A DNA stretch of 64,000 nt from Paenochrobactrum gallinarii (GCF_014205685.1 NZ_JACIIU010000003.1:1-64000); one strand, 5' to 3'; shown: positions 36,559-46,398, numbered from the stretch's first letter. Numbers and translations are program-made. The notes: generated by a model from the sequence alone, not told the origin.

Positions 36559-37355
36559 GATGCTTTCTCCAATGCGGCGGCAGCCTGAGCTGTAGCCTCG
36601 TTTAGTTTATTAGTCAGTTCCTGTCGCTTGGCTTCCAAAGCGTCCGCATCTGCATCCGCTGGTACCCAGACCGGTTCAGCTGCAACCACCATGGCGCGTC
36701 CGAAAGGTAATGGAATAGTGGTCTTGTCCCAAGATTTTTCAAGAACAATTTTACGTGTCGAGGCATAAGCTGTCGCAATTATGGGGCGTCCGGATAATTT
36801 TGCGAGCAAAATAATTCCCTCTCCCGCCTCACGCGCAGTTCCATGTGCAATATCTGCAATCATGGCTGCGGATTTGCCATTTTTCAATGCATTTTTTAAA
36901 GTCAGCAATGCGCGTGCACCGCCTTTTTCCACACGGGTGGTTTCTGCCCTTCCGCCGGAACCGCGAACAATTTCCAAACCTAATCGCTCAACTACTTTGG
37001 CATTCAGTTCCGCATCGTTGGAGCGTGAAAACATCGCAACTGTTGGAGCAGATTTTGGACGCACAAATGGCCCCATCAAATGTTGGCCATGCCAGAATGT
37101 GACAATAAAGGGTGCAATTTCGCCCGCTTTTTTGATGGTTTCCTTTGCCTCTTTCGGCATCGGATTGGTAAGATTAACCAGTCGCAGATAATTGGTAATC
37201 AGCCTCACCAGCAATGATTTGACAAGTGCAGAGCGCGCCAGGGGCCCACGAATTTTGCGCCAAAAACGCTTCAAAAAACCGGAGCGTTTACTATCCGATG
37301 TTTCATCACCGGATGTCTCGGGCGTTTCAGCGTGATCTGCGTCTTGATTATTCAC
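36555..37355 (-). CDS. Lysophospholipid acyltransferase family protein (DUF374)
   Basis: A 266-residue protein of the DUF374 acyltransferase-like family, regularly found beside waaA and lpxK in Hyphomicrobiales. VTFWHGQHLMGPF gives the His of the HX4D-like catalytic region, and VRGSGGRAETTRVEKGGARALL is the conserved second block. The N-terminal 30 residues are acidic and disordered. A role in lipid A or envelope lipid acylation is inferred from family and position. It is the first gene of the tightly coupled acyltransferase-waaA-lpxK operon. Confidence 0.85.
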   Translation of the reverse strand: MNNQDADHAETPETSGDETSDSKRSGFLKRFWRKIRGPLARSALVKSLLVRLITNYLRLVNLTNPMPKEAKETIKKAGEIAPFIVTFWHGQHLMGPFVRPKSAPTVAMFSRSNDAELNAKVVERLGLEIVRGSGGRAETTRVEKGGARALLTLKNALKNGKSAAMIADIAHGTAREAGEGIILLAKLSGRPIIATAYASTRKIVLEKSWDKTTIPLPFGRAMVVAAEPVWVPADADADALEAKRQELTNKLNEATAQAAAALEKAS

Positions 37356-37388
37356 GAATTGCTTACTCTTAGCTGGTCTTACAAACAG

Positions 37389-37442
37389 TATCAGCGCAAG
37401 GTGGGGTCTGTTGGGATTTAGCAGACCAGCTTGCGCTGATAA
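37389..37442. repeat. Long imperfect inverted repeat
   Basis: TATCAGCGCAAG...GGTCTG (37389-37410) pairs with CAGACC..CTTGCGCTGATA (37422-37442), giving about 18 pairs with a small bulge and an 11-base loop. It lies between the DUF4170 gene and the acyltransferase gene, both on the minus strand. There is no U-run on that strand, so it may be an RNA processing or folding element rather than a terminator. Confidence 0.6.
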
Positions 37443-37454
37443 TTTTTAAAATAA

Positions 37455-37715
37455 TTAGCTCTGCGAGCTGATCGAAGCTGCAGCAGTGGCCGGATCAAGC
37501 AAGCGGTGCATATGTACTATGAAATAACGCATATGTGCATTATCAACGGTCTGCTGTGCCTTTGAGCGCCATGCGTGCAAAGCGGTTTCATAGTTCGGAT
37601 AAATACCGACCATGTCAATCTCATCCAGATTGCGGAACTCCATCGAATTGAGATTTTTCAGCTCACCGCCGAAAACCAGATGAAGCAATTGTTTCTTATC
37701 GCCGTCGTTGCTCAT
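37455..37715 (-). CDS. DUF4170 protein
   Basis: An 86-residue protein of the small alphaproteobacterial family DUF4170: LLHLVFGGELKNL, MVGIYPNYETALHAWRSKAQQTVDNAHMRYFIVHMHRLLDP. Function unknown. The ATG at 37715 is the better of two close starts. It follows cysQ with 50 bases between and precedes the lipid A operon on the same strand. Confidence 0.85.
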   Translation of the reverse strand: MSNDGDKKQLLHLVFGGELKNLNSMEFRNLDEIDMVGIYPNYETALHAWRSKAQQTVDNAHMRYFIVHMHRLLDPATAAASISSQS

Positions 37716-37765
37716 AATCATCCATTCCTGAACAGTTCAATTTAACCGCCTGCTTAGCGCAATGC

Positions 37766-38557
37766 TTAAGCGGCTACAACACTCAACATCTCTTCCAGCA
37801 ATTTACCGCTGGAAGCAACTAATGCGCCCTGCCCCGATGATGCTCCGCCATAATGAAGCGGCGCACCCGCCACATCCACCAGACGGCCTCCGGCACGGCT
37901 TAAAATAAGATCAGCTGCCGCCAAATCCCAATCATTGGAATTTGGCCGCACAAATGTTCCCGCAATGTCGCCGCGCGCCACCATACCTATACGATAAGCC
38001 AATGATGAAACATAAGGGTGCATCTGCACACGATCACGTAAATTTGCAGGCAAAGTGTCAAAGGCTGAGCGTGACAAAGCAATACTTAACGGCTCGTCTT
38101 CATCCTGACCGGCGACCCGGATCGGCTCATTATTTTGCATGGCGATACCATCGCAATGGGCTTCCAGCACTTCACCGCGCACGGAACATTCCAAAACACC
38201 GGCAAGCGGGCGGCCATTTTCAATAATCGCGACGCTGACACACCACTGATCATCACCGCGAATAAATGAACGTGTGCCATCAATCGGATCAACAACGAAA
38301 AAACGCTGACGCGGTACAACATCCCGCTCATCGGCTGTTTCTTCTGATATCCAGCCATAATCAGGACGGGCACTAAGCAATGTTTTGCGCAAATAATTAT
38401 CAACGGCAAAATCTGCTTCTGTGACAGGGGAGTTTCCCTCTTTGTACCAGACATCCGGGTCTTTTTTGAAATAGTGCAAGGCAATGCGGCCAGCTTCTGC
38501 CGTTGCCTGTTTCAGCAGTGCCAGTTCTTCTTGCGGAAGTGGTAAGCTTTGCATCAT
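37766..38557 (-). CDS. cysQ: Inositol-monophosphatase family, CysQ-like 3'(2'),5'-bisphosphate nucleotidase
   Basis: Mg-dependent phosphatase of 263 residues. The metal-site motifs are SEETADE, DPIDGTRSFIRGDDQWCVSVAI and WDLAAADLILSRAGG. In Hyphomicrobiales this neighbour of pmbA is usually annotated as 3'(2'),5'-bisphosphate nucleotidase; inositol or histidinol phosphatase activity cannot be excluded. The start ATG pair is at 38557/38554 with GGAAA upstream; the frame is open to 38620, but those codons run through a 15-base tandem repeat and overlap the pmbA end. Confidence 0.78.
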   Translation of the reverse strand: MMQSLPLPQEELALLKQATAEAGRIALHYFKKDPDVWYKEGNSPVTEADFAVDNYLRKTLLSARPDYGWISEETADERDVVPRQRFFVVDPIDGTRSFIRGDDQWCVSVAIIENGRPLAGVLECSVRGEVLEAHCDGIAMQNNEPIRVAGQDEDEPLSIALSRSAFDTLPANLRDRVQMHPYVSSLAYRIGMVARGDIAGTFVRPNSNDWDLAAADLILSRAGGRLVDVAGAPLHYGGASSGQGALVASSGKLLEEMLSVVAA

Positions 38558-38589
38558 TTCACAGGTTTCCGGTTCATTAGCTTGCGGGT

Positions 38590-38618
38590 CATTAACTACC
38601 AGCCCATTAACTACCAGC
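38590..38618. repeat. 15-bp tandem duplication at the pmbA stop
   Basis: CATTAACTACCAGC occurs at 38590-38603 and again at 38605-38618. On the minus strand the second copy holds the pmbA stop codon; the first repeats it further downstream. It looks like a recent slippage duplication that lengthened the pmbA-cysQ spacer. Confidence 0.7.
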
Positions 38619-39944
38619 AAGCGTCATTCCTTCAATTGCCAAGGTTGGAGATGTCATACCAAAGTTACGATCAATATCCGAGGCCGGTGTCATATTTAAG
38701 AACATGTCCTGCAAACGCCCCGCGATCGTCACTTCCGAAACCGGATAGGCTAATTCGCCATTTTCAATCCAGAAGCCGGATGCGCCGCGGCTATACTCGC
38801 CGGTCACCATGTTGACGCCTTGTCCAAAGACTTCCGTTACATAGAAGCCGGTGCCCATCTGCTTGATCAGCTCTTCCGGTGTAAATTCACCCGGTTCAAT
38901 AGCAAAATTAGTAGAGGCCGGAGAAACAACAGAGCCCGAACGCACACCACGGCCATTGCCTTGCAGGCCAAGTTCGCGTGCGGTTGAGCCTGACAATGTC
39001 CAATGCTGCAAAACACCGTCTTCCACCATCATCAATGGCTGGCCTTCAATGCCTTCACCATCAAAAGGACGCGAAGACGAACCGCGCACACGCAACGGAT
39101 TATCGGTAACATTCAGGCCGGATTTTAAAATCTGCTGTCCCATTTTATCGCGCAGAAAGCTTGTTTTACGCGCAACAGAAGCACCATTGATAGCGCCTGC
39201 CAGATGGGAAGCCATTCCGCGCGCAATACGCGGATCAAGAATGACATTAACTGGCCCTGTTGCCACTTGCCGCGCATTGAGACGGCGCACAGCACGTTCG
39301 CCAGCACTTCGGCCAATGACCTCCGGCACTTCCAGATCAGCAAAATGCAAGCGCGAACTAAAATCATAGTCGCGCTCCATGCGGGTGCCCTCACCCGCAA
39401 TCGCACTGACTGAACGGCCAAAGCGCGAAGCCTGATAGGCACCTGAAAAACCATTGGATGTGACAAGCACCAGACCACCAAGACCAAAGGAAGCACCGGC
39501 TCCGCCGGAATTAGTGATGCCTGCCACGTCCAGCGCTGCGGCCTCCATTGCCAAGGCATCTTCGGTCAGACGCTGTGAGTTCAGCTCAGTCGCATCAAAC
39601 AGATCAAGGTCACGCGGAGCTTTTACATGCAATGACGGATCGGCCAAAGCTTCATACGGGTCTTCGGGTGAAACCTTTGCCATTGCAACGGCACGCTCGG
39701 CCAGTTGTTTTGGATCAGCCCCACTATTGGCGGCAACACTTGCCACGCGCTTGCCGACGAAAACGCGCAAAGAAAACTCATCGCTCTCAGATGATTCGGT
39801 GCCTTCAACCTTGCCAAGGCGCACGCTCACACTAGTGGAGCGCGCCCGCACCACAACCGCATCCGACGCATCAGCACCAGCCTGTTTGGCAGCTTCTACG
39901 AGGCGAGCAGCCTGTTCGATCAATTTAGAGGCGGCATCACTCAT
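38607..39944 (-). CDS. pmbA: TldE/PmbA metalloprotease subunit
   Basis: PmbA (TldE) forms with TldD a zinc protease that matures small peptides and degrades CcdA-like proteins; PmbA itself lacks the zinc-binding HExxxH motif, and none is seen here. Typical segments are VRARSTSVSVRLGKVEGTES, NVILDPRIARGMASHLAGAING, VEDGVLQHWTLSGSTARELG and GVNMVTGEYSRGASGFWIENGE. I choose ATG 39944 (MSDAASK), about 445 residues, rather than the open frame to 39980. It is followed by cysQ. No tldD is in the window. Confidence 0.92.
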   Translation of the reverse strand: MSDAASKLIEQAARLVEAAKQAGADASDAVVVRARSTSVSVRLGKVEGTESSESDEFSLRVFVGKRVASVAANSGADPKQLAERAVAMAKVSPEDPYEALADPSLHVKAPRDLDLFDATELNSQRLTEDALAMEAAALDVAGITNSGGAGASFGLGGLVLVTSNGFSGAYQASRFGRSVSAIAGEGTRMERDYDFSSRLHFADLEVPEVIGRSAGERAVRRLNARQVATGPVNVILDPRIARGMASHLAGAINGASVARKTSFLRDKMGQQILKSGLNVTDNPLRVRGSSSRPFDGEGIEGQPLMMVEDGVLQHWTLSGSTARELGLQGNGRGVRSGSVVSPASTNFAIEPGEFTPEELIKQMGTGFYVTEVFGQGVNMVTGEYSRGASGFWIENGELAYPVSEVTIAGRLQDMFLNMTPASDIDRNFGMTSPTLAIEGMTLAGS

Positions 39945-40118
39945 CTTTTTCACGCTTACCCGGAATATTATTTGCATCAAACGAGTTGATGATTAATCAA
40001 TATTTGCTAGACCTGAAACTGAATCCGGCCACATCTTTCTTGTATAGGGTGCAATTCTTGCCCCTTCAAGGCAAGCTCGCCTAATTGCTAACAAACAGAT
40101 CACATTCAAGGCCGAAAC

Positions 40119-41939
40119 ATGCTGGAAGACGGCGGACATCTTTACATACAGGCATTGCTGATTCTTGGCGGCGCCATTCTCGCAGCCCCCTTGTTCAAAA
40201 AACTCGGACTGGGTACCGTGCTTGGCTATCTGGCAGCCGGTATTACCATCGGCCCTGTAGCGCGCCTTATCAGTGATGGCGAAGAACTTTTGCACTTTGC
40301 CGAACTCGGCGTTGTTTTCCTGCTTTTTGTTATCGGGCTGGAGCTCAAACCATCCCGTCTGTGGGCATTGCGTCATGCGATTTTCGGGCTGGGCAGTGCG
40401 CAAGTGCTCATCTCCGGCGCAGCGCTTGCATATGCCGGTTTTCATCTGGCCGGCTTAAGCGTTAATGCCGCCATTATTATCGGCTATGGCTTGGCTTTAT
40501 CCTCTACCGCTTTTGCTATGCAGGTTTTGCAGGATCGCGGCGGCACCAACCAGCAATATGGCCAGCGCAGCTTTTCCATTCTGTTGTTTCAGGATCTGGC
40601 CATCGTGCCGATTCTCGCAATCATTCCGGCTCTTTCACCGCTTGAAGAACAGACAAGCGCCAGTTTTCATATTGCCACCGCCATTGCCGCAATTACTGCC
40701 TTGGTTGTTGCCGGTCGCTATCTGATTAACCCGATGTTCCGCATCATCGGCAATACCGGCGCGCGTGAAGTGATGGTGGCAGCAGCGCTGTTCATCGTGC
40801 TCGGTTCAGCAATGCTTTTGCAATATGCCGGCCTTTCCATGGCGATGGGCGCGTTTATTGCAGGTGTATTGCTGGCAGAATCATCCTACCGCCACGAGCT
40901 GGAAGCCGATATTGAACCCTTTCGCGGTATCTTTTTAGGTCTCTTTTTCGTCGCTGTCGGCCTGTCTCTCAACTTGTCCGTGATTATGGCTCATTGGCAG
41001 GCAGTACTCATTGCCGTTCCAATTTTGATGACAATCAAAGTTGTCATCACCTATGTGCTCTGCCGGATTTTCCGCTCCAATCATAATGATGCTGTGCGTG
41101 TGGCATTTTTGCTGCCACAGGGCGGTGAATTTGCCTTCGTGCTGTTCTCTGCTGCATCAGCTGCCGCGATCATCACCAGTGCTTTGGCATCCGAACTCGT
41201 GGCAGCCGTCACTGTATCAATGGCTCTCACGCCATTATCGGTGGCCATCGGCAACAAATTACTTGTCAAAGACAAAGAACAAGCAGCACCAGAAGAAGAT
41301 TTCAACGGCGCAGGTGCCGATATTCTGATGATCGGCTTTTCCCGTTTCGGCCAGATCACGGCGCAAATTCTTCTGGCCGGTGGTGTGAGTGTAACGGTGA
41401 TTGATACGTCTGCCGATCGTATTCGTGCAGCTGGTCGTTTCGGTTTCCGCATTTATTATGGCAACGGCACTCGCAAAGACGTGCTGGAAGCGGCAGGTAT
41501 CCGGCAGGCAAAAATCGTCGCCGTTTGCACACAAAACAAAGAAACCACCAGCCGTATTGTCGAACTGGTACAGGCAAGCTATCCGGATGCAAAATTGTTC
41601 GTTCGCTCCTATGACCGCGAACATAGTCTGGAACTTCGCGCCCATGGCGTCGAATAAGAGCTGCGTGAAACGCTCGAATCCGGCCTGATGTTTGGGCGCA
41701 AAGCGCTGGAAGCATTGGGAACCAGCGAAAACACTGCTTATTCGATTGCCGAAGATGTGCGCCAGCGCGATGAAGACCGCCTGCATGTGCAAATGGCAGA
41801 AGGCATACTGGCTGGCCGTCACCTGCTCTTTAACAAGCCTGTGACACCGGAACCGCTGTTAAAACCGGCTCGTCAGGGTAAGGCGCTTGATAAAGCCACC
41901 AAAGACCAGATTGATGCCGGTGAAGAAATGGATAATTAA
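40119..41939 (+). pseudogene. KefB/KefC-type CPA2 cation:proton antiporter with in-frame stop
   Basis: The gene encodes a monovalent cation:proton antiporter-2 with about twelve membrane helices (residues 1-385), followed by an NAD-binding RCK_N/TrkA-N domain (ILMIGFSRFGQITAQILL). A TAA at 41655-41657 interrupts the frame near the end of that domain; the frame continues without shift: GVE-stop-ELRETLESGLMFGRKALEALG, and runs to 41939. Intact relatives have a GVDYELRET-like sequence, so the stop most likely replaces a Tyr codon. The first part alone would be a 512-residue transporter with a clipped regulatory domain. It is a nonsense mutation, a sequencing error, or, less likely, readthrough. 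The ATG has AAGG upstream. Confidence 0.85.
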
Positions 41940-42787
41940 ACGCCCGCTGCCGAATGATGCTTAATCGCATCATCAATCGCATATTTGAGATGATCGCGCA
42001 CTTTCTCACTTTGACTGAGAATTTGCCCGATCTTCAAGAAATCAATCAGACTGATTTGCGACACATCCGGACTTAAAAATATATCCGGTTTGCAGGTCAA
42101 AAATTTATTGGCAACAATAGAGCGCATAGTCAGCATATTGGCTGCCATCATTGCTTCAATTGTACTTGGCATCCGGTCACTGTCGGCAGGCGGCAGCCCC
42201 AATACATCCACCGCAATCACAATATCAGCCTTATCGGTCAGAAGATCATAAGGCACGGGATTGAACAAACCGCCATCCAGATAAATACGCCCTTCGCGAC
42301 GAACCGGCGAAAAAAGCGGCGGGATGGCACAAGAGGCCGCGATTGCCGAGCGCAGCTCCCCTTCACGGAAAACTACTTCTTTAGCAGCATAATAATCAGA
42401 AGCGGTAATTTGTAACGAAATATCCAGATCAGCGAAAGCCTGCGGCACCTGATCCGGCAAAAAAGCTGCAATAATTTTCTCGATATTAAACTGGCTGACT
42501 TTGAAACCGTTTTGCAAAAAATCAGACAGGCTTTGTGGTTTTGTCTGCCAGATCCGTTTGGCAATTTCCGCATTATGAGTGAAAATCTCAGTCATATAGG
42601 CACGAATTTCCGTGCCTTTCATGCCGCAGGCAACACCTGCCCCCATGATTGAGCCAATGGACGAACCTGCTATCGCCACCGGCTTGATGCCGAGTTCGTC
42701 CAAGACCTCGATAATATGAATATGGGCAATACCGCGGGCGCCACCACCGCCAAATGCAACGGCAAAAGTCGGTGATGACATGCTCAT
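41936..42787 (-). CDS. Patatin-like phospholipase family protein
   Basis: Predicted lipid acyl hydrolase of the patatin/RssA family, 283 residues. The oxyanion loop GGGGARGIAHI is at about residues 11-21, the nucleophile motif GSSIG near 46, and the catalytic Asp in DGGLFNPVP near 185. I use the ATG at 42787, with GCGGGAT upstream; the frame is open to 42829. Its end overlaps the end of the broken antiporter by four bases. No signal peptide is seen, so action at the inner face of the membrane is likely. Confidence 0.88.
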   Translation of the reverse strand: MSMSSPTFAVAFGGGGARGIAHIHIIEVLDELGIKPVAIAGSSIGSIMGAGVACGMKGTEIRAYMTEIFTHNAEIAKRIWQTKPQSLSDFLQNGFKVSQFNIEKIIAAFLPDQVPQAFADLDISLQITASDYYAAKEVVFREGELRSAIAASCAIPPLFSPVRREGRIYLDGGLFNPVPYDLLTDKADIVIAVDVLGLPPADSDRMPSTIEAMMAANMLTMRSIVANKFLTCKPDIFLSPDVSQISLIDFLKIGQILSQSEKVRDHLKYAIDDAIKHHSAAGV

Positions 42788-42806
42788 AATTATCCCGCTT
42801 GCTTCA

Positions 42807-44132
42807 TTATTGCTGGGCAGGCCCGACAATCAAAATTGCCGGATCTGTATTGAAAAGCTTGGCAGCAACCGCTTTGACCTGCTCGGCAGTGACTGCATTG
42901 ATCAGGCCGATACGCTCGTCGAAAAAGTTGATCGAGCGTTTGGCATCCTGCAAGCCCACCAAAGTATTGGCGACAGCTGATGATGAATTGAGATTATTCA
43001 CCGCATAAGAGCCAATGACATAGTTTTTCGCTGTTTGCAGTTCGGCTTCTGTCGGGCCTTCGGCGGCCATTTTCGCCACTTGCTCACGAATGATTTTCAG
43101 CGACTCTTGTGCTTTTTCAGGACGTGTTGCAGTCGCAATCATCAAAGCATTGGCATGATCACGTATGTTCAGGCCGGAAGACACCGAATAAGCAAGGCCG
43201 CGCTTTTCACGTACTTCCTCATAAAGACGGGAAGAAAAACCACCGCCCATAATCTGGTTCATCAGATAGGCTGCGAAGAAATCCGGATCATCCAGATCAA
43301 CGCCCGGATAGGCAAAGGTGAGCGACGTCTGTGGCAGATCATAAGAGACTGAAGTAGTCACGCCAAAGGCAAGCTTGGCATCCGGCACCGGCACCAATTC
43401 GGAACTGGCCGGTAAATCACCAAAAATTTTATCAAGAACCGGCGCCAGATCTTCAGCCTTGATATCACCCACCACGCTGATATTCAGATTATCACGGGCA
43501 AAGTTTTTACGGTGAAAAGCTTTCAGATCATCCGGCTTGATGGAATTCAGCGAAGCCACGGTGCCCTCACCAGGACGCGCATAAGGATGCTTACCGTAAA
43601 GTGCCTCGGCAAATTTACGCGAAGCAATTTCATCCGGATCGCGCTGTGATGCTTCAATACCAGCGATCAGTTGGTAGCGGATACGATCCAGCGCATCCTG
43701 ATCAAAGCGAGGCTCATTGACCGCCAGTTTCAGCAAATCAAAAGCTGCATCTTTGTTTTCGCTCAGCATTTTCATGCCGCCGATAATTCTGTCCTGCGAG
43801 GCGAAGAAGCTCATTTCAGCGCCGATATTATCAAGATTTTCCTGAAAACGGTCAGCATTTTGTTCGCCCGCACCTTCATCGAAAAGGCCGGTCATATAGT
43901 TGGCAAGACCTTCCTTGCCATCAGGATCCTGAGCTGAGCCGCCTTTAAACGAAAAGCGAATGGAAATAAGCGGCACGGATGCATCGGAAACAAGCCATGC
44001 TTTGACGCCTTTTTCCGATGTAACCGTTTGAATATCAATCGCATAGGCCGGCAGGCTCAAAAACAAAACACCAGTGGCCACAAGTGCCAAAGTTTTAAGC
44101 GATGAAAGGCGTTTTTGAAGGTTTTTCAACAT
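42807..44132 (-). CDS. M16 family peptidase, non-catalytic type
   Basis: A 441-residue secreted protein with signal peptide (basic start, LVATGVLFLSLPAYA). It has two M16 domains, but the zinc motif HxxEH is missing: the matching position reads NYMTGLFDEGAGE. The RxxxY region typical of the non-catalytic partner (SSRLYEEVREKRGLAYSVSS) is present. It is the second gene of a pair; the upstream gene has the intact motif, and the two overlap by one base (TAATG). They likely form a periplasmic heterodimer, as in mitochondrial processing peptidase-like pairs. Confidence 0.9.
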   Translation of the reverse strand: MLKNLQKRLSSLKTLALVATGVLFLSLPAYAIDIQTVTSEKGVKAWLVSDASVPLISIRFSFKGGSAQDPDGKEGLANYMTGLFDEGAGEQNADRFQENLDNIGAEMSFFASQDRIIGGMKMLSENKDAAFDLLKLAVNEPRFDQDALDRIRYQLIAGIEASQRDPDEIASRKFAEALYGKHPYARPGEGTVASLNSIKPDDLKAFHRKNFARDNLNISVVGDIKAEDLAPVLDKIFGDLPASSELVPVPDAKLAFGVTTSVSYDLPQTSLTFAYPGVDLDDPDFFAAYLMNQIMGGGFSSRLYEEVREKRGLAYSVSSGLNIRDHANALMIATATRPEKAQESLKIIREQVAKMAAEGPTEAELQTAKNYVIGSYAVNNLNSSSAVANTLVGLQDAKRSINFFDERIGLINAVTAEQVKAVAAKLFNTDPAILIVGPAQQ

Positions 44133-45658
44133 TATTGTACGCCTCCTGATGCGTCTTCACCCTTTTCCGGCGCTGCATTTTCCGCTTCCGCCTGCGACAC
44201 AGCCACAGCGGATTTCGGCTCCATATCGGGAGGTAATAAATAGCTGGTCACCGTTTTTTGCGATGACAAATAACGATTGGCCACGTCTTTGACCTGCTCA
44301 GCCGTTACTTTTTTGATCTTGTCCGGCCAGCCCTGAATATCTTCAATACTTTGACCAACCGATAGGCCGGCGCCATAAATGCGTGCCATTCCGGCCTGAC
44401 TGTCACGGGCAAAAATCACCGATTTAAGAAAACGGTTGCGCGCCTGATCCAGCTCGGTTTCGGTCACACCATCTTTGATAATTGCGGCAAGCTGTTCTTT
44501 TACCTGGAGCTCCAATGCGCCCAATGTCGTGTCGCCGCGCGGCGCACCAAACAGCGAGAACGTGCCGTCATCCAGCGCATCGCCACGATAACTTGCATCC
44601 ACACCACTCGCAATCGACTGCTTGACCATGAAATTCTGATAAAGTCTTGAACGGGTTGAACCACTCAAAATTTCGCTAAGCAAACTAAGTGCTGCGGCGT
44701 CGCCTTCTTTAGCCCCTTCAAACTGTGCCTCATTGGCATAAGACGGCACCAGCCATGTGGTGGTGAAGGACGGAATAGTGACACGCTCATCATGCAGCGT
44801 CACAATACGATCCGCCTGTTTGGCCGGTTCCTGCACGCGCTCACGCTTGCCAGGTTCGGCACTGCGCTGCACTTTCGCCCAGCTGTTTTCCGACAGCTCC
44901 AGCACTTTTTCCGGCGTCACGTCACCGGTAATGATCAGCGTGGCATTGTTGGGCGTGTAATATTTCTTATAGAAATCAATCGCATCACCAAGGCTAAGCT
45001 TTTCCATTTCCTGACGCCAGCCGATGATCGGGCGGCGATAAGGATGATTATAGAAAATCGTTGCATTGGTGTTTTCAGAAAGCATCGCCGCCGGATTAGA
45101 ATCAATCCGCATACGGCGTTCTTCGATAATCACCTCACGCTCGGTGGTGACTGCTTCTTCATTCAAAATCAGATTTTGCATCCGGTCGGCTTCAAATTCC
45201 ATGATTTTAGGAAGAGCCTGCGGCGAAACCTGCTGATAATAAGCGGTATAATCATAAGAGGTGAAAGCATTTTCCTGACCGCCATTTTCGGTCACATAAT
45301 TGGAAAACTCACCGGCCTGAAATGTTTTTGTGCCCTTAAACATCAAATGTTCAAGAAAATGCGCAATGCCGGATGTGCCTTCCTGCTCATCGGCAGAACC
45401 AACATGATACCAGATCATTTGCGTTACCACCGGCGCACGGTGATCGGGAATGACCACCACTTTCAAACCATTTTGTAAAGTAAAACTGGCAACGCCGTCG
45501 GATGTTTTAATCTCGGGCTTGTCCTGAGTGGCAGTTTCTTGCGTTTGTGCAGGTGCCACCGGTGCTTCTGCCAGTGAAGCAGATGTAAAAACAGGAACAA
45601 TTAAAAATGTAGAAACAGTAGTGGATATGAGTAAGCGACTAAGTGATCGAAGTAACAC
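44132..45658 (-). CDS. M16 family zinc peptidase, catalytic
   Basis: A 508-residue exported protein: signal peptide in the first 30 residues, then HFLEHLMFKGT, the inverted zinc motif HxxEH, with the downstream Glu in the helix ADRMQNLILNEEAVTTEREVIIEERRMR. The second domain starts near 270. The C-terminal 30 residues are rich in Ala and Glu and probably disordered. GTG start at 45658 with GGAG eight bases upstream. It pairs with the non-catalytic gene downstream. Substrate unknown; probably degrades peptides in the periplasm. Confidence 0.92.
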   Translation of the reverse strand: MLLRSLSRLLISTTVSTFLIVPVFTSASLAEAPVAPAQTQETATQDKPEIKTSDGVASFTLQNGLKVVVIPDHRAPVVTQMIWYHVGSADEQEGTSGIAHFLEHLMFKGTKTFQAGEFSNYVTENGGQENAFTSYDYTAYYQQVSPQALPKIMEFEADRMQNLILNEEAVTTEREVIIEERRMRIDSNPAAMLSENTNATIFYNHPYRRPIIGWRQEMEKLSLGDAIDFYKKYYTPNNATLIITGDVTPEKVLELSENSWAKVQRSAEPGKRERVQEPAKQADRIVTLHDERVTIPSFTTTWLVPSYANEAQFEGAKEGDAAALSLLSEILSGSTRSRLYQNFMVKQSIASGVDASYRGDALDDGTFSLFGAPRGDTTLGALELQVKEQLAAIIKDGVTETELDQARNRFLKSVIFARDSQAGMARIYGAGLSVGQSIEDIQGWPDKIKKVTAEQVKDVANRYLSSQKTVTSYLLPPDMEPKSAVAVSQAEAENAAPEKGEDASGGVQ

Positions 45659-45837
45659 TGAGCGTCATCTCCTGATTAATACAAGCCTTCAAGCCGGACA
45701 GAAGATATTGGATAAATGACACAATTCTTCTGCCCATGCTTTATCATCAGGACATTTTTCCGCTGTCCGGATCAGCTTTCAAATTCATTCATTGTGTTTG
45801 CCAGCTTAAACACAATCATGCTCTGTGCAAGATGCTT

Positions 45838-46398
45838 TCACACTTGAGCAAGCCGGATCAGGCGAATAGTGGTTAAACCATAATCGCGCTCATCTTCGAT
45901 AACAAAACGTTCATCAAGATCAAGCAAAGCATCTGCTTCTTCTTCAAGAATGATAATTGCGTCAGAATTAAGCCAGTTGCCTTCCAATGCCGAAAGCAAA
46001 GCCTTTTCACCAAGACCCTGCCCGTATGGCGGATCAGCAAAAATCACATCAAATGGCTCCAGCGTTCCCGCAGGCCCCAACTGACATGCATTACGGCGGA
46101 AAACTTTCGTCTGCCCCTGAAGGCCGAAATTTTCAATATTCTGACGAAGCAAACCACGACCTTCGGCGGATTCCTCAATGAAAACGCTGTATCGGCCACC
46201 GCGTGACAAAGCCTCAATACCCAATGCACCCGTTCCGGCAAAAAGATCAAGAATACGACCATTCTCGATCTTGTCGGAATATTTATGCATCAGAATATTG
46301 AACAGGCTTTCACGGGTGCGATCCGTCGTCGGACGGATCGCATTTGTTTGTGGCGTGGCTAATGGCCGCCCGCGGAGCTTACCGCCGACGATCCGCAC
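45838..46398 (-). CDS. rsmD: 16S rRNA (guanine(966)-N2)-methyltransferase
   Basis: RsmD methylates G966 of 16S rRNA. The 186-residue protein has VRIVGGKLRGRPLATP at the start, the AdoMet motif ILDLFAGTGALGIEALSRG, and the catalytic DPPY (VIFADPPYGQG). The correct start is the GTG at 46398: AGGAGG lies five bases upstream and the length matches the family. The reading frame stays open for another 235 codons to 47103, but that part is only the repetitive 3' end of rluB read in another frame. It overlaps the rluB end by 20 bases. Confidence 0.93.
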   Translation of the reverse strand: MRIVGGKLRGRPLATPQTNAIRPTTDRTRESLFNILMHKYSDKIENGRILDLFAGTGALGIEALSRGGRYSVFIEESAEGRGLLRQNIENFGLQGQTKVFRRNACQLGPAGTLEPFDVIFADPPYGQGLGEKALLSALEGNWLNSDAIIILEEEADALLDLDERFVIEDERDYGLTTIRLIRLAQV

